Source: Prevotellaceae bacterium (GTDB lineage Bacteria > Bacteroidota > Bacteroidia > Bacteroidales > Bacteroidaceae). Taken from it: a stretch of 49,792 nucleotides of DNA. Position numbers and translations under genes: made by a program. Positions 9,535 through 18,599 of this stretch are shown piece after piece. Each line of letters begins with the position of its first letter. Position 1 is the stretch's first letter. The stretch is taken from contig JAFLUT010000007.1 in NCBI GenBank assembly GCA_022508665.1, forward strand, positions 1 to 49,792, written 5' to 3'. The notes beneath the pieces are model-generated. The model did no database searches. It was not told where the DNA came from and worked only from the letters and a program-made list of their open reading frames with translations.

Positions 9535-10753
9535 GTCTTATTGCTTCTATTGGATCCATGTTTGCAGCCTTACGTGCCGGGATATATCCGAAGACAATAC
9601 CGATGAAGGTGCAGACAGCGAATGATACATATATAGACCATGCAGGGATGCTTGACGGCATACCTATCATTGGTACTATAAATTGACTTATACCTCCTCC
9701 CACAAGTATGCCGAGTATGCCTCCTGTCACGGAGATTACAACTGATTCGATGAGGAATTGGAGTGATATGACCATACCAGTAGCACCTACTGCCATGCGA
9801 AGGCCAATCTCTTTTGTGCGCTCCGTTACCGACACAAGCATTATATTCATGATGCCGATGCCAGCCACGAGCAAGGAGAATGCGGCGGCAACGACGAGGA
9901 TGATGGTAACAGTGTCCATAGTGGACGACATCGTCTCCATCATTTCTGCTTGTGAACGGATTGTGAAGTCGTCAACACCGCCATCTTTTATTTTATGGTT
10001 GTCGCGCAAGATTTGCGTGAGTTCCTCAATGGCTGCGTCGGAGAGTTCTTCGGTAAGTGCCGAGCAGTTGATTGACGAGAAATATGTCTGTGCCGCAATA
10101 CGTTTCATCACACATGTGTAGGGGGCGATGATGACATTGTCTTGATCCATTCCCCAAGAGTTATATCCCTTGCCTTTCAGCACACCCACGATGCGCATAG
10201 GTATTGACTTGAAGCGGATATTCTTGCCTATTGCCTCTGCCTCTTTTCCTTCGCCAAACAGTTCGTTGACGATAGTTTTGCCGACCACGCACACCTTGGC
10301 CGCTTTCTTTACATCTTCATCGGTGAAGCAGTCGCCTTCTTCCACTTCCCACAACTTTATTTTTAGGTATTCGGGCGACTCGCCATACACGGTTGTCGTG
10401 GTGTTGTTATTGCCATAAATGACCTGTCCTGCAGCATTCACTTCGGGCGAAACATAACTGACAAACTTTTTCTCGTTGAGGATGCGTTCATAGTCCGCAA
10501 TCTTCAGCGTCTGCATGGCTGACGGGTCTTGTCTCACGCCTCCACGCATATCTGCCCCGGGGCGGATGGTGAGCAGGTTTGTTCCCATTGTAGAAAGTTC
10601 CGCACGGATGCTCTCCTTCGAGCCTTGACCGATGGACATCATAATGATGACTGCCGCCACACCGATGATGATACCGAGCATTGAGAGGAACGAGCGCATC
10701 TTGTTGTTTCCTACGGCTCGTATGCTGACTTTGAAAAGGTTCAGTATATTCAT
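9527..10753 (-). CDS. MacB-type ABC transporter permease
   Basis: 408 aa. Architecture is typical of the MacB/FtsX permease family: one transmembrane helix at ~20-42, a periplasmic domain (MacB_PCD) to ~275, then three C-terminal helices (~280-305, ~330-360, ~370-395) with the conserved ERTKEIGLRMAVGA loop. In this family substrates are moved from periplasm to the TolC channel by mechanotransmission and not by crossing the inner membrane. Its ATPase is encoded separately just upstream (3-nt gap), unlike E. coli MacB, where the two are fused. Confidence 0.92.
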   Translation of the reverse strand: MNILNLFKVSIRAVGNNKMRSFLSMLGIIIGVAAVIIMMSIGQGSKESIRAELSTMGTNLLTIRPGADMRGGVRQDPSAMQTLKIADYERILNEKKFVSYVSPEVNAAGQVIYGNNNTTTTVYGESPEYLKIKLWEVEEGDCFTDEDVKKAAKVCVVGKTIVNELFGEGKEAEAIGKNIRFKSIPMRIVGVLKGKGYNSWGMDQDNVIIAPYTCVMKRIAAQTYFSSINCSALTEELSDAAIEELTQILRDNHKIKDGGVDDFTIRSQAEMMETMSSTMDTVTIILVVAAAFSLLVAGIGIMNIMLVSVTERTKEIGLRMAVGATGMVISLQFLIESVVISVTGGILGILVGGGISQFIVPMIGMPSSIPAWSIYVSFAVCTFIGIVFGYIPARKAANMDPIEAIRHE

Positions 10754-10756
10754 TGC

Positions 10757-11554
10757 TTAGTCGTCTTGTGGTTTAGGCAGAGCCGCCAACGCTTCGGCTG
10801 CCGACTTGATGTTGTGGTTTATGGTGTCTTCACGTATTTTGCCGTCGCGCAGGTTTATGTTGCGTGAGGAGTATTCGGCAATCTCGGGGTTATGTGTTAC
10901 GAATATTATTGTGTGTCCTTCTTGATGCAGTTTCTGAAAAAGCACCAGCATTTCAAACGACGTGCGTGTGTCAAGGTTTCCCGTTGCCTCGTCGGCGAGC
11001 AACACAGCAGGGCTGTTGACAAGGGCGCGGGCGATTGCCACACGTTGCATCTGTCCGCCAGACATCTGATTGCTCTTATGCTCAAGGCGGTCGCCCAATC
11101 CAACAGCCTCCAATGCCTTTACCGCCGCCTCGCGACGCTGCTTGGCATTATACTTATTATTATACATCAGAGGAAGTTCCACGTTCTCCACAGCAGTGGT
11201 CTTTGCCAATAGATTGTAGTTTTGGAAGACAAAGCCAATCTTCCTGTTGCGCAGTTTCGCACGTTGGTTTTTGCTCATCTTGCGCACTGGCGTGCCGTCA
11301 AGATAGTACTCACCAGATGTTGGCGTGTCGAGGCATCCCAACTGGTTTAGCAGGGTTGACTTGCCCGAACCAGATGTACCCTGTATCGTCACGAATTCCC
11401 CTTCGTATATCTTGAAACTAACGCCACGCAATGCTTTCACGGTCTCCGAACCGACTTGGAAGTATCGCTTCACGTTGTCGAGTTCGATAACCACCTTGCG
11501 GTTATCTTGACATTGTTTATCCTCTTTGCGCTTATCCTCTTGTCCGTTCATCAC
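10757..11554 (-). CDS. ABC transporter ATP-binding protein (MacB/LolD type)
   Basis: 265 aa. Walker A GTSGSGKST at 59-67, Q-loop FQNYNLL, signature MSGGQMQR and Walker B VLLADEATGNLD are all present. A ~20-residue charged N-terminal extension (MMNGQEDKRKEDK) precedes the domain. The start overlaps the stop of the adaptor gene by 4 nt. It powers the downstream permease. Confidence 0.94.
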   Translation of the reverse strand: MMNGQEDKRKEDKQCQDNRKVVIELDNVKRYFQVGSETVKALRGVSFKIYEGEFVTIQGTSGSGKSTLLNQLGCLDTPTSGEYYLDGTPVRKMSKNQRAKLRNRKIGFVFQNYNLLAKTTAVENVELPLMYNNKYNAKQRREAAVKALEAVGLGDRLEHKSNQMSGGQMQRVAIARALVNSPAVLLADEATGNLDTRTSFEMLVLFQKLHQEGHTIIFVTHNPEIAEYSSRNINLRDGKIREDTINHNIKSAAEALAALPKPQDD

Positions 11555-12723
11555 TTCTTGCCGTTGTTATTGTTGCCGTTTTGTCTGCCTCTTGGTCGTG
11601 GCATAAAAGGATTTCCAGCCTGTTCGTTACGTTCTTCTTCTTTGCCGCCGATGATATCGAAGTCAGTCAGCACTTCCGTCCCAGCCGATACGCCAGACAC
11701 AATCTCTGTCAGCATTCCGTTGGTTGTGCCAATCTCCACTTTGTGAGCCTTGAATACATTACCCTCTTTCGTCCACACCTTGTTAGGGGCATTGACATCT
11801 TCCACAGTTTCATCATCTGTCAGCAATGCCTCATTAGGGGTGAACCTCAACGCCCTCGACGATACGGCAAGCACATCGTTCTTTTCCAATGTATATATAG
11901 TAACATTAGCTGTCAATCCAGGTTTCAGTTTGAGGTTGTCATTAGGTGCTGAAATCACAACTTCGTATGTCACCACATTGCTCTCTGTCTTTGCCTCCTG
12001 ACGTACCTGTGTCACATCTCCTTCAAACACGTCGTCTGGGAAAGCGTCAACGGTGAATGTCACACGCTGCCCCTCCTTCACACCGCCAATGTCTGCCTCG
12101 TCAATGTTGGCAATCACACGCATGGCTGTAAGGTCCTGAGCAATGATGAAAAGGGTAGGGGTGGTCATTGCAGATGCCACGGTTTGTCCCTCTTCCACCT
12201 CCTTCGATAGCACGATTCCGTCGATAGGCGAAGTGATGGTTGCATAACCGAGGTTCGTCTGCGCCTTCTGTACATTCTGCTGCTGTATCTTCACCTGCTG
12301 CACTGCTTGTTCGTATGTCAGCCTTGCGTTCTCAAAGTCGTTTGCCGATACCAAACCTTTGTCAAACAGCGCCTTATATCGCTTATAGTTAGCGCTCTGA
12401 TAGTTGAGCGTCGATTGTGCATTAGACAAGTTGCTTTGCGCCGAAGCCAACTCTGAGAGAAGGTTCGTCTTGTCGAGTTCGGCAATCACCTGCCCCTTAT
12501 GCACTTCGGAATTGTAATCCACATAAATGCGGTCGATGATGCCCGACACCTGCGTACCTACTTCCACCTCGGTCACAGGCTCTATTGTTCCCGTAGCGGT
12601 GATGCTTGTGCTAATGTTCTGCTTCTCCACAGAAGAAGTTGAATACACAACCTTTGGCCCTTCGCTGCAAGCCGCCAGTGCAGATGCTATAATGATAGAT
12701 GCGAATATATGTTTTACTTTCAT
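11551..12723 (-). CDS. macA: MacA-type periplasmic adaptor lipoprotein (HlyD/RND family)
   Basis: 390 aa. The lipobox LAAC places the lipidated cysteine at C19. A biotinyl-lipoyl-like half domain at ~50-85, an alpha-helical coiled-coil hairpin at ~90-155, the second lipoyl half (~160-190) and beta-barrel domains follow. The C-terminus is Gly/Asn/Lys-rich (GRQNGNNNNGKK). It should bridge the inner-membrane permease with the outer-membrane channel. It lies between the TolC-like gene (22-nt gap) and the ATPase (4-nt overlap). Confidence 0.92.
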   Translation of the reverse strand: MKVKHIFASIIIASALAACSEGPKVVYSTSSVEKQNISTSITATGTIEPVTEVEVGTQVSGIIDRIYVDYNSEVHKGQVIAELDKTNLLSELASAQSNLSNAQSTLNYQSANYKRYKALFDKGLVSANDFENARLTYEQAVQQVKIQQQNVQKAQTNLGYATITSPIDGIVLSKEVEEGQTVASAMTTPTLFIIAQDLTAMRVIANIDEADIGGVKEGQRVTFTVDAFPDDVFEGDVTQVRQEAKTESNVVTYEVVISAPNDNLKLKPGLTANVTIYTLEKNDVLAVSSRALRFTPNEALLTDDETVEDVNAPNKVWTKEGNVFKAHKVEIGTTNGMLTEIVSGVSAGTEVLTDFDIIGGKEEERNEQAGNPFMPRPRGRQNGNNNNGKK

Positions 12724-12745
12724 AACGATATACTTATTTTATTAG

Positions 12746-14086
12746 TTACAGATTTATCTTTTCCCCTGCGTAGAAGTTCAGCAAGGCATAGTTCAGCAGA
12801 GCCATATATTTGCTTTGCAACAGTTGCTGCTCTGCCTGCAAAAGGTTGTTTTTCCCCGTGGTCAGTTCCACGATATTCTTCAGTCCGAGGTTGAACTGCT
12901 CGCTAACCAAGTCATAACTCTCCTGCATGCTCTTTTCGTTGGCAAGTGCATAGATGTACTGCTGTTGCGACGTAGTTGCGTTCAGCCAATAGTTCTCAAT
13001 GGTCGAATACAGTTGCTTCTGCTGGTCTTGCAGGTTCAGTGCGCTTGTATGCAACGCATATTTCGCCTTGCGAATGTTCGTGCGTGCCTGCATATTGTCG
13101 AAGATAGGCACCGACAGCGTCAAACCAATCGAGTTGCTCAAATTGTTCTTTATCTGCGTGCCAAAAGCAAGGTCTTGACCCGACGAATTGCTCGACCCTA
13201 TGCCAGCATTGATTGACACCGTTGGCATATATCCAGCACGCGCCGATGCAACGGCAATCTCTGACGATTCTATATTAAGTATGCTTGCCTGTATCTCTGG
13301 ACGATTGGCAAGAGCAGCGTTGTACACACTCTGCTCGTCTGGCACAATGCCCAAAATCCTTTCGTCAGCAATATTGGGGATAGCCACTTCAAACGCCTCT
13401 TCATTATGAATTTCAAGCAGTTGCTTCAACTGCAATTTGTAGTTAGCAAGTTGAGCCTCTGCTTGCGACAGCGAATACTTATCTTGATTTACCTGCGCTT
13501 CCAACTGCACCAAGTCCACGCGAGCCAAACTCCCCACTTCAACCATCACCTTCGCCCTGTCTCTTTGCAACTCGCTCGCCTTGATGATTTCCTCACACAC
13601 CTTCACCGCCTCCGTCTCATACAGCACCTGCACATACAACTGCGCTATCTGCTCCTGAATGGTGTTTGCCTGCTGAGCCACATCCAGTTTAGCCAACTGC
13701 TCCGACAGTTTGTTCTGCTTGACATTGTTCGTGTTGCGGTTGCCGTTCCACACCGTCCAGTTGGCGTTGATACCATACGAACCGTTATATGAAACAGAAC
13801 TTCTGTTCGTTGTCATCGAGCCATTTGTCAGATTGATAGTACTTTCCGCAAATGGTCGCCACGACACATTCTGATTGGTGCTGAACGACACCGACGGAAA
13901 CAGCGCCGACTGGCTCTGCAACACATCCTCGTGTGCCGACGCAGCGGTTATCCTCGACTTCCGCAACTGGATGTTGTGTACAAGGGCATAGTCAAGACAC
14001 TCTTGCAGTGTCCAAGCCTTCTGTCCCCATGCCACACCGCCAGCCATCAGCAGCGATAACGCCGTCAGTAAATGTTTTCTATTCAT
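12746..14086 (-). CDS. TolC-like outer-membrane efflux protein
   Basis: 446 aa from the ATG at 14086, chosen because it gives a signal peptide (MNRKHLLTALSLLMAGGVAWGQ). A TTG further upstream at 14143 is in frame but unlikely. Two OEP repeats with long amphipathic helices are recognisable. It is the exit duct of the tripartite pump encoded by the next three genes and is the first gene of the leftward run. A weak -7-like box (TAAACTTTG, one base off consensus spacing) lies ~50 nt upstream of the ATG. Confidence 0.92.
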   Translation of the reverse strand: MNRKHLLTALSLLMAGGVAWGQKAWTLQECLDYALVHNIQLRKSRITAASAHEDVLQSQSALFPSVSFSTNQNVSWRPFAESTINLTNGSMTTNRSSVSYNGSYGINANWTVWNGNRNTNNVKQNKLSEQLAKLDVAQQANTIQEQIAQLYVQVLYETEAVKVCEEIIKASELQRDRAKVMVEVGSLARVDLVQLEAQVNQDKYSLSQAEAQLANYKLQLKQLLEIHNEEAFEVAIPNIADERILGIVPDEQSVYNAALANRPEIQASILNIESSEIAVASARAGYMPTVSINAGIGSSNSSGQDLAFGTQIKNNLSNSIGLTLSVPIFDNMQARTNIRKAKYALHTSALNLQDQQKQLYSTIENYWLNATTSQQQYIYALANEKSMQESYDLVSEQFNLGLKNIVELTTGKNNLLQAEQQLLQSKYMALLNYALLNFYAGEKINL

Positions 14087-14210
14087 ACCAGATGTTTGTT
14101 GTTTTGTTCTGCTATTGATGTTTGAACCTCCTAAACTCCACAAAGTTTAATTGACCCACATCGTCTTTAACAAACTTTAATCATTCTTATGCCTATTATG
14201 TAAAAAGAAA

Positions 14211-14605
14211 GCAGACGGACTATAAGCCGGGTTCTGTTCGTCTCCACCAAGGATACGAGTCTGTCATTTATCTACTCCATGAGTCGCCCCATGGCTCAAG
14301 CGTTCTACCCTCTACCGAACTGTCGGGCGGGCTACCCTAATGGCGGTAGTTTACATGAACTTGCAGCTCCCAAGATGCACAGCCAACGTGTCGCCACGCC
14401 GCTGGTAGGCTCTTACCCTACCTTCTCACCATTTCAATCCATAATGGACTGTTGTTATTTTCTTCTGCATTGCTCAACCCTCACGGACTGCTTCTACATT
14501 AGGAAGTGGGATGCCCTGTGCTGCCCGGACTTTCCTCTTGTCACCGCATAATACCCATTATAAAAATATATGCAACGACCAGCGACAGGCTGTCCGACTG
14601 CTTTC
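14211..14605 (-). ncRNA. rnpB: RNase P RNA, bacterial class A
   Basis: Read on the minus strand, the 5' end is agtcggacaggctgtcgctg, which forms P2 with the 3' region, and the 3' end carries the family hallmark gaacccggcttatagtccg. Internal conserved blocks of RNase P RNA (for example the gaggaaagtccgggca-type segment near 14530) are present. The length, ~395 nt, is normal. It cleaves 5' leaders from pre-tRNA. The ends are estimated to within ~10 nt. Confidence 0.95.
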
Positions 14606-14611
14606 ACGTCA

Positions 14612-14619
14612 CAAAGTTA
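14612..14619 (-). promoter_or_regulatory. -7 box of the rnpB promoter
   Basis: The minus strand reads TAACTTTG, an exact TAnnTTTG match a few bases before the estimated rnpB 5' end at 14605. The spacing fits a transcript starting at the mature RNA. A -33 TTTG at the usual distance is not evident. Confidence 0.6.
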
Positions 14620-14671
14620 ACTCTTTTTTTCGCAAATGCCTTAAAACCACTCGTTTTTTTCTCCATAAAAC

Positions 14672-14710
14672 AAAAATATCAGAGATAATATGTCTATTTT
14701 CTCTGATATT
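14672..14710 (-). terminator. Intrinsic terminator of the polysaccharide operon
   Basis: An 11-bp perfect stem (AATATCAGAGA at 14675-14685 with TCTCTGATATT at 14700-14710) is followed on the minus strand by tttgtttt. It lies ~40 nt past the last operon gene (stop at 14752) and before rnpB. Confidence 0.8.
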
Positions 14711-14751
14711 CCGTTGAAAGTGAATTTATAACCCACTATTTTATTGCTGTT

Positions 14752-15906
14752 TTACTTATTCCATAAACGCCAGAAGAAATGCCAAGTTCGGAAAATAGGT
14801 TCGCATAGTGCTTCGGCTGGATATTCACGCACAAACTGTAGATTGCGTCTAATTTTAAGAAAGTACTTCATGCCTGTGCTATGGTTAGTTAAGCCTGAAT
14901 ATCTCCCGAAGTTACCTCCTTTCAAAATTTCAGTCATTAATGTTTTCCCTCTTTTCGTGTCCAAAGGAACAATCATTCGTTCTTTCTCTAATCCAAAAAC
15001 TTCGTGCATCACATACATCACTGCACCAGCAAAATTATATAAACCCAAATATCTTAATTCTTTTTGTAGTGCGTAAATGTTTTTTCTGTTTGTGTTTTCT
15101 CTATTGGATGATGATTGGCAATCTTCTATGTTTGTGATAAAAGATTGCTGTTTCAGCACAAGGTAGTAGTCTAGCATCTGTCTCAAACCAATTCCCTCGT
15201 CAAAAAAATGGTGCATTAAATGCGATAATTGGTATATGAGATTGAAACTGGGAGTTGGAACAGGGATTGTTCCTGCTTTATTAGGTAAACAGATTGTGTT
15301 ATGGCATTGTTGGAACATTTGATTGTCTGCCCAATGCTGGATGCGACGATTATATATAGGATTGTTTTTGGCTGCAGGGATAAAATGCATTTCAACAGAA
15401 ACATCCTTAAAAACGGGGAAATCTATATGCTGATAACGCATTTTTGTTTGAGGAAAAATCTTCCTAACATAATCTATTATAATTTTGCGCCGTTCTTTTA
15501 TGCTTGTCAATTCTTTTTTCATCACAAACACGTCAATATCGCCAGATGTGCGTGCATAAGGGTTTGAGTATAGAATGGCATTACCCTGTCCTTTTAATAT
15601 ACAACTACAAAAACCGTCTTCCTTCAGCCTTTCTATGAGTCTTACGCAACACTCATTTACATGAATGTTGCGAGTCCGTATTTTCTCACTCAAGGCATAC
15701 CATTTCATAAAAATAGGCTTGGGAATATCAACACCTTCTTTTTTCAGTCTTTCAATACCACAATATCCGACTCCCGTCAAAGCCTGTTGTCGCATAAAAG
15801 CAAACAAAGCATCCCAATCTATATTATGTATAGAAGCAGGAATTGGTAAATAGTCGTCAAGACAATAGCGTATAAATTCGAAGTATGGATTAAATTTATT
15901 TGTCAT
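14752..15906 (-). CDS. Nucleotidyltransferase-family protein (NTP_transf_5-like)
   Basis: 384 aa. The motif LKGQGNA at 104-110 followed by RTSGDIDVF (D123 and D125 as candidate metal ligands) matches the nucleotidyltransferase family PF14907, common in polysaccharide loci. A further acidic residue in VEMHF completes the usual triad. The family is thought to transfer a nucleotide or phospho group; its actual reaction in capsule loci is not settled. It is the last gene of the operon, 45 nt after the DUF4422 gene. Confidence 0.75.
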   Translation of the reverse strand: MTNKFNPYFEFIRYCLDDYLPIPASIHNIDWDALFAFMRQQALTGVGYCGIERLKKEGVDIPKPIFMKWYALSEKIRTRNIHVNECCVRLIERLKEDGFCSCILKGQGNAILYSNPYARTSGDIDVFVMKKELTSIKERRKIIIDYVRKIFPQTKMRYQHIDFPVFKDVSVEMHFIPAAKNNPIYNRRIQHWADNQMFQQCHNTICLPNKAGTIPVPTPSFNLIYQLSHLMHHFFDEGIGLRQMLDYYLVLKQQSFITNIEDCQSSSNRENTNRKNIYALQKELRYLGLYNFAGAVMYVMHEVFGLEKERMIVPLDTKRGKTLMTEILKGGNFGRYSGLTNHSTGMKYFLKIRRNLQFVREYPAEALCEPIFRTWHFFWRLWNK

Positions 15907-15951
15907 TATTGACGAGTAGACGTTTTCATCTTATGTTATTTACAATGCCCA

Positions 15952-16728
15952 TTATTTACTATGGTCATATTTTTTACCATAGAATTTTGCGTTCAAAAAA
16001 TCTTTTATCTTCTCGATCCAATTCTCATTCCCCAACTGAACAAATCCTATTTCTTTGTATTGTATATGATTATGTTCTATCCACACATCAAGGAGCAACT
16101 CGCTAACTCTTCCGAATAACCTTGCATCATAAGGAGATAGGTTGTCTGTATTAACCTCTTTTTCTAAATGGAACAAAATAGTAAACAACCAAGTACAATA
16201 TTGGTCAAATATGTCTTTCTTCATGATACACATATTAAACATATGTGCATAAGAACGCTGCATTACTTTGTCAAACTCTTTCTGATACTCAGGGTATTGT
16301 ACTTTGATTATTTCTCTTGTTAGTTCCAAATGTTCTATATCATGGGTATGCTTATAATGTGAAGCCAACGACTCTATATAATATCGTCTTTTTTTAGGCA
16401 AAATAACATTGTATTTATTGCACAAATTGTTAACCTCTTCTGTCTTAAGGATACATGCAAATTTCGATTTTCTTTTTTTCTTTAAACAAAAATGACGGCG
16501 GTAATGAACCAGTCCTACATAATCAACATGAAGATTTTTCCATGCCCAATACATCGCTGTCAATTCGCAAAAAAAAGGGTTCCGACTTGAGATGTTCTCT
16601 CCCTCGTCATCCCTTTGATACCCAAAATCATCATCGCACAATGTGCTACCTACCATCACAGGAAGATATATGTCATCTTGTGGCATGTGATATTTCTTAT
16701 GAGTGGCAATAAGTATCTTTATGTTCAT
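15952..16728 (-). CDS. DUF4422-type glycosyltransferase
   Basis: 258 aa. The N-terminal motif IATHKKYHMP and the central ELTAMYWAWKN...VGLVHYRRHF are diagnostic of DUF4422, a GT family found in capsule and exopolysaccharide loci. The acceptor and donor are unknown. No membrane segment is visible, so it is probably cytoplasmic or peripheral. It sits 79 nt after the LicD gene. Confidence 0.8.
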   Translation of the reverse strand: MNIKILIATHKKYHMPQDDIYLPVMVGSTLCDDDFGYQRDDEGENISSRNPFFCELTAMYWAWKNLHVDYVGLVHYRRHFCLKKKRKSKFACILKTEEVNNLCNKYNVILPKKRRYYIESLASHYKHTHDIEHLELTREIIKVQYPEYQKEFDKVMQRSYAHMFNMCIMKKDIFDQYCTWLFTILFHLEKEVNTDNLSPYDARLFGRVSELLLDVWIEHNHIQYKEIGFVQLGNENWIEKIKDFLNAKFYGKKYDHSK

Positions 16729-16807
16729 TTATAGTTCTTTTTTATCACTTATTTTATCAAGATATATGGCATATTTTATGAAAAAAATCAAAAACTATTA
16801 TTCCTCA

Positions 16808-17725
16808 TTAGTAGGGAAATTTCAAACTTACAATAGGGTGAGTCTCTCTTCTGTCTTCTGGAGGAAGTTTCATATAATTACCATATATGATAGTCAAATA
16901 ATCATGTGTATTGTTCGGCAAATTTACCTCATTCCCTTCAAACAATCCTTTGCTATACGGGAAAAATACTTCTCTCTTTAACATTTCCCCTCCATATCTC
17001 TTCAGCCCCGTCGGAACTGTTACGTATTTTGATGTTTTGTTTACATTGTGTCGAGAAACGAATCTATCGAACCATAAGCACCAAGTCTTGTGCGGAATCA
17101 GAGAGAAAAGCAAACCTGCAACTTGACGTATATAATAATATATAAATAATGAAGGAGTTGAAGTCATTACACGTTTCTGCAAAGGGTTCGGGAATCTAAA
17201 TTCTTGTGATGTTATAGATGCGACTCTCATAAGATTGGCAACGAATGTGTCAAACTTCCGAACTAAAAAACTGTCTGACACATTATCTATAATAAAGACA
17301 TCTATAAAAATACAGTTGTTATATGGAAAGTTCATTTCCTCCAGCATCACATACTCTGTCCCTTTATAGTATATCTTGCTAAGTAGTTGTTTAGAGTCTT
17401 TATTCTCATAATTTGGTGCTTCTAAAATATACTTATCGCCTAACAACTGCTGGAAGTTTCTCTTGAACACCTCCCATTCATCACGAGTCATTCCTATATC
17501 AAAATCATCATCCCAAGGAATAAAACCATTATGGCGAACTGCACCTAAAGCCGAGCCACCAACCAAAGTACAACCAATATCCAAAGCCCTGCATGCGCTC
17601 ATTATATCAATATACATCCCCAAAAGAACATTCTGCAATGTTTGGCGTTCATCATCTGTTATCCGCCTTAACATTTGCAACTTGTTCCCATGGCTTGCCA
17701 TGATATTTTTGATATTCTTAATCAT
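16808..17725 (-). CDS. LicD-family phosphotransferase (second in operon order before the end)
   Basis: 305 aa. The LicD signature is seen as GGSALGAVRHNGFIPWDDDFDI (the acidic DDDFD at 72-76), preceded by a helix with ERQTLQN. LicD proteins transfer phosphocholine or phospho-alditols from CDP donors to sugars. The second acidic I is replaced by F in the motif, unlike the other two copies here. The gene starts 37 nt after the neighbouring LicD gene. Its AT-rich composition is typical of the whole locus. Confidence 0.85.
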   Translation of the reverse strand: MIKNIKNIMASHGNKLQMLRRITDDERQTLQNVLLGMYIDIMSACRALDIGCTLVGGSALGAVRHNGFIPWDDDFDIGMTRDEWEVFKRNFQQLLGDKYILEAPNYENKDSKQLLSKIYYKGTEYVMLEEMNFPYNNCIFIDVFIIDNVSDSFLVRKFDTFVANLMRVASITSQEFRFPNPLQKRVMTSTPSLFIYYYIRQVAGLLFSLIPHKTWCLWFDRFVSRHNVNKTSKYVTVPTGLKRYGGEMLKREVFFPYSKGLFEGNEVNLPNNTHDYLTIIYGNYMKLPPEDRRETHPIVSLKFPY

Positions 17726-17762
17726 TATTGTATAGACTTCGATAATAGTCCTATTTAATTAT

Positions 17763-18593
17763 TTATTTCCAATAATACTTGTTAAAATTATGCGTTTCTC
17801 TTTCGTTTTCAGGTGGCAACTTCATATAATCCCCGAAAAGACTTTTGAGGTTTGCGTCATATCCAGACATTACATAAAATTCCGCATCCTCGAATTTGTG
17901 CAATTCAAAACTCTCCATATTTTTCTTTGGTTGCCACTCTCGTATTCCATAGTGCGGTGTGGCAAAAAAATACTCGGAAACATTATAATCGTACATCCTT
18001 CTTATATGCCGAATTTCGATAAAAGGATCATGACGTATCAATAAACTTCCTATTTTCTTAATGCCGAACTTTATTTTCTCTACCAAAGTTCTGCCTTTCT
18101 TGATATTAGTCCAAGAAGATAACCTAACTCCATACCAATATGCTTTATGAAGAGCCTTTTGGGATTTCTTTATGTGTTTGTATGCTTTTTGAGAATCGGA
18201 CGGCAATCCATCGCATGGAAGAATGTCAATCCACACTCCAACTTCTTCAGACACCCAAGGTCTAATTCCTGTATCCACCATAGTGCGAGTCATATCACAA
18301 ACACGAGCATGCGAAAACATCACATTCTTTTCCTTGCCCTCTTTGGTGTCATGGCAGAACATTTTATAGCCTTTGTTTGATGTATATGTCTGAACCAATT
18401 TATCGTAATCTGGTCGTGGCAATTGAATGTCAATGTCGTCATCCCACGGAATAAATCCGTTGTGCCGTATCGCCCCAAGCAATGTTCCTCCACTCAAAGA
18501 ATATCTAATGCCATTCTTCACACAAAACTCGTGAACATTTTTAAGAATGTCCAAACTCACCTGCTGGACTTCTTTTGTTGTCATTTCCCTCAT
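17763..18593 (-). CDS. LicD-family phosphotransferase
   Basis: 276 aa. The motif YSLSGGTLLGAIRHNG then IPWDDDIDIQLPRPDY places the catalytic acidic cluster at 51-55. The C-terminus (FGDYMKLPPENERETHN) is also a LicD hallmark. It begins 6 nt after the epimerase gene, so the two are probably translated together. A CDP-alditol or CDP-choline donor is expected from the family; the presence of an IspD-like gene just upstream favours an alditol. Confidence 0.88.
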   Translation of the reverse strand: MREMTTKEVQQVSLDILKNVHEFCVKNGIRYSLSGGTLLGAIRHNGFIPWDDDIDIQLPRPDYDKLVQTYTSNKGYKMFCHDTKEGKEKNVMFSHARVCDMTRTMVDTGIRPWVSEEVGVWIDILPCDGLPSDSQKAYKHIKKSQKALHKAYWYGVRLSSWTNIKKGRTLVEKIKFGIKKIGSLLIRHDPFIEIRHIRRMYDYNVSEYFFATPHYGIREWQPKKNMESFELHKFEDAEFYVMSGYDANLKSLFGDYMKLPPENERETHNFNKYYWK

Positions 18594-18599
18594 ATCGTT

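Noticed and set aside
14211-14605. Open frames in the RNase P RNA gene
   Set aside because: They overlap a clearly recognisable structural RNA.
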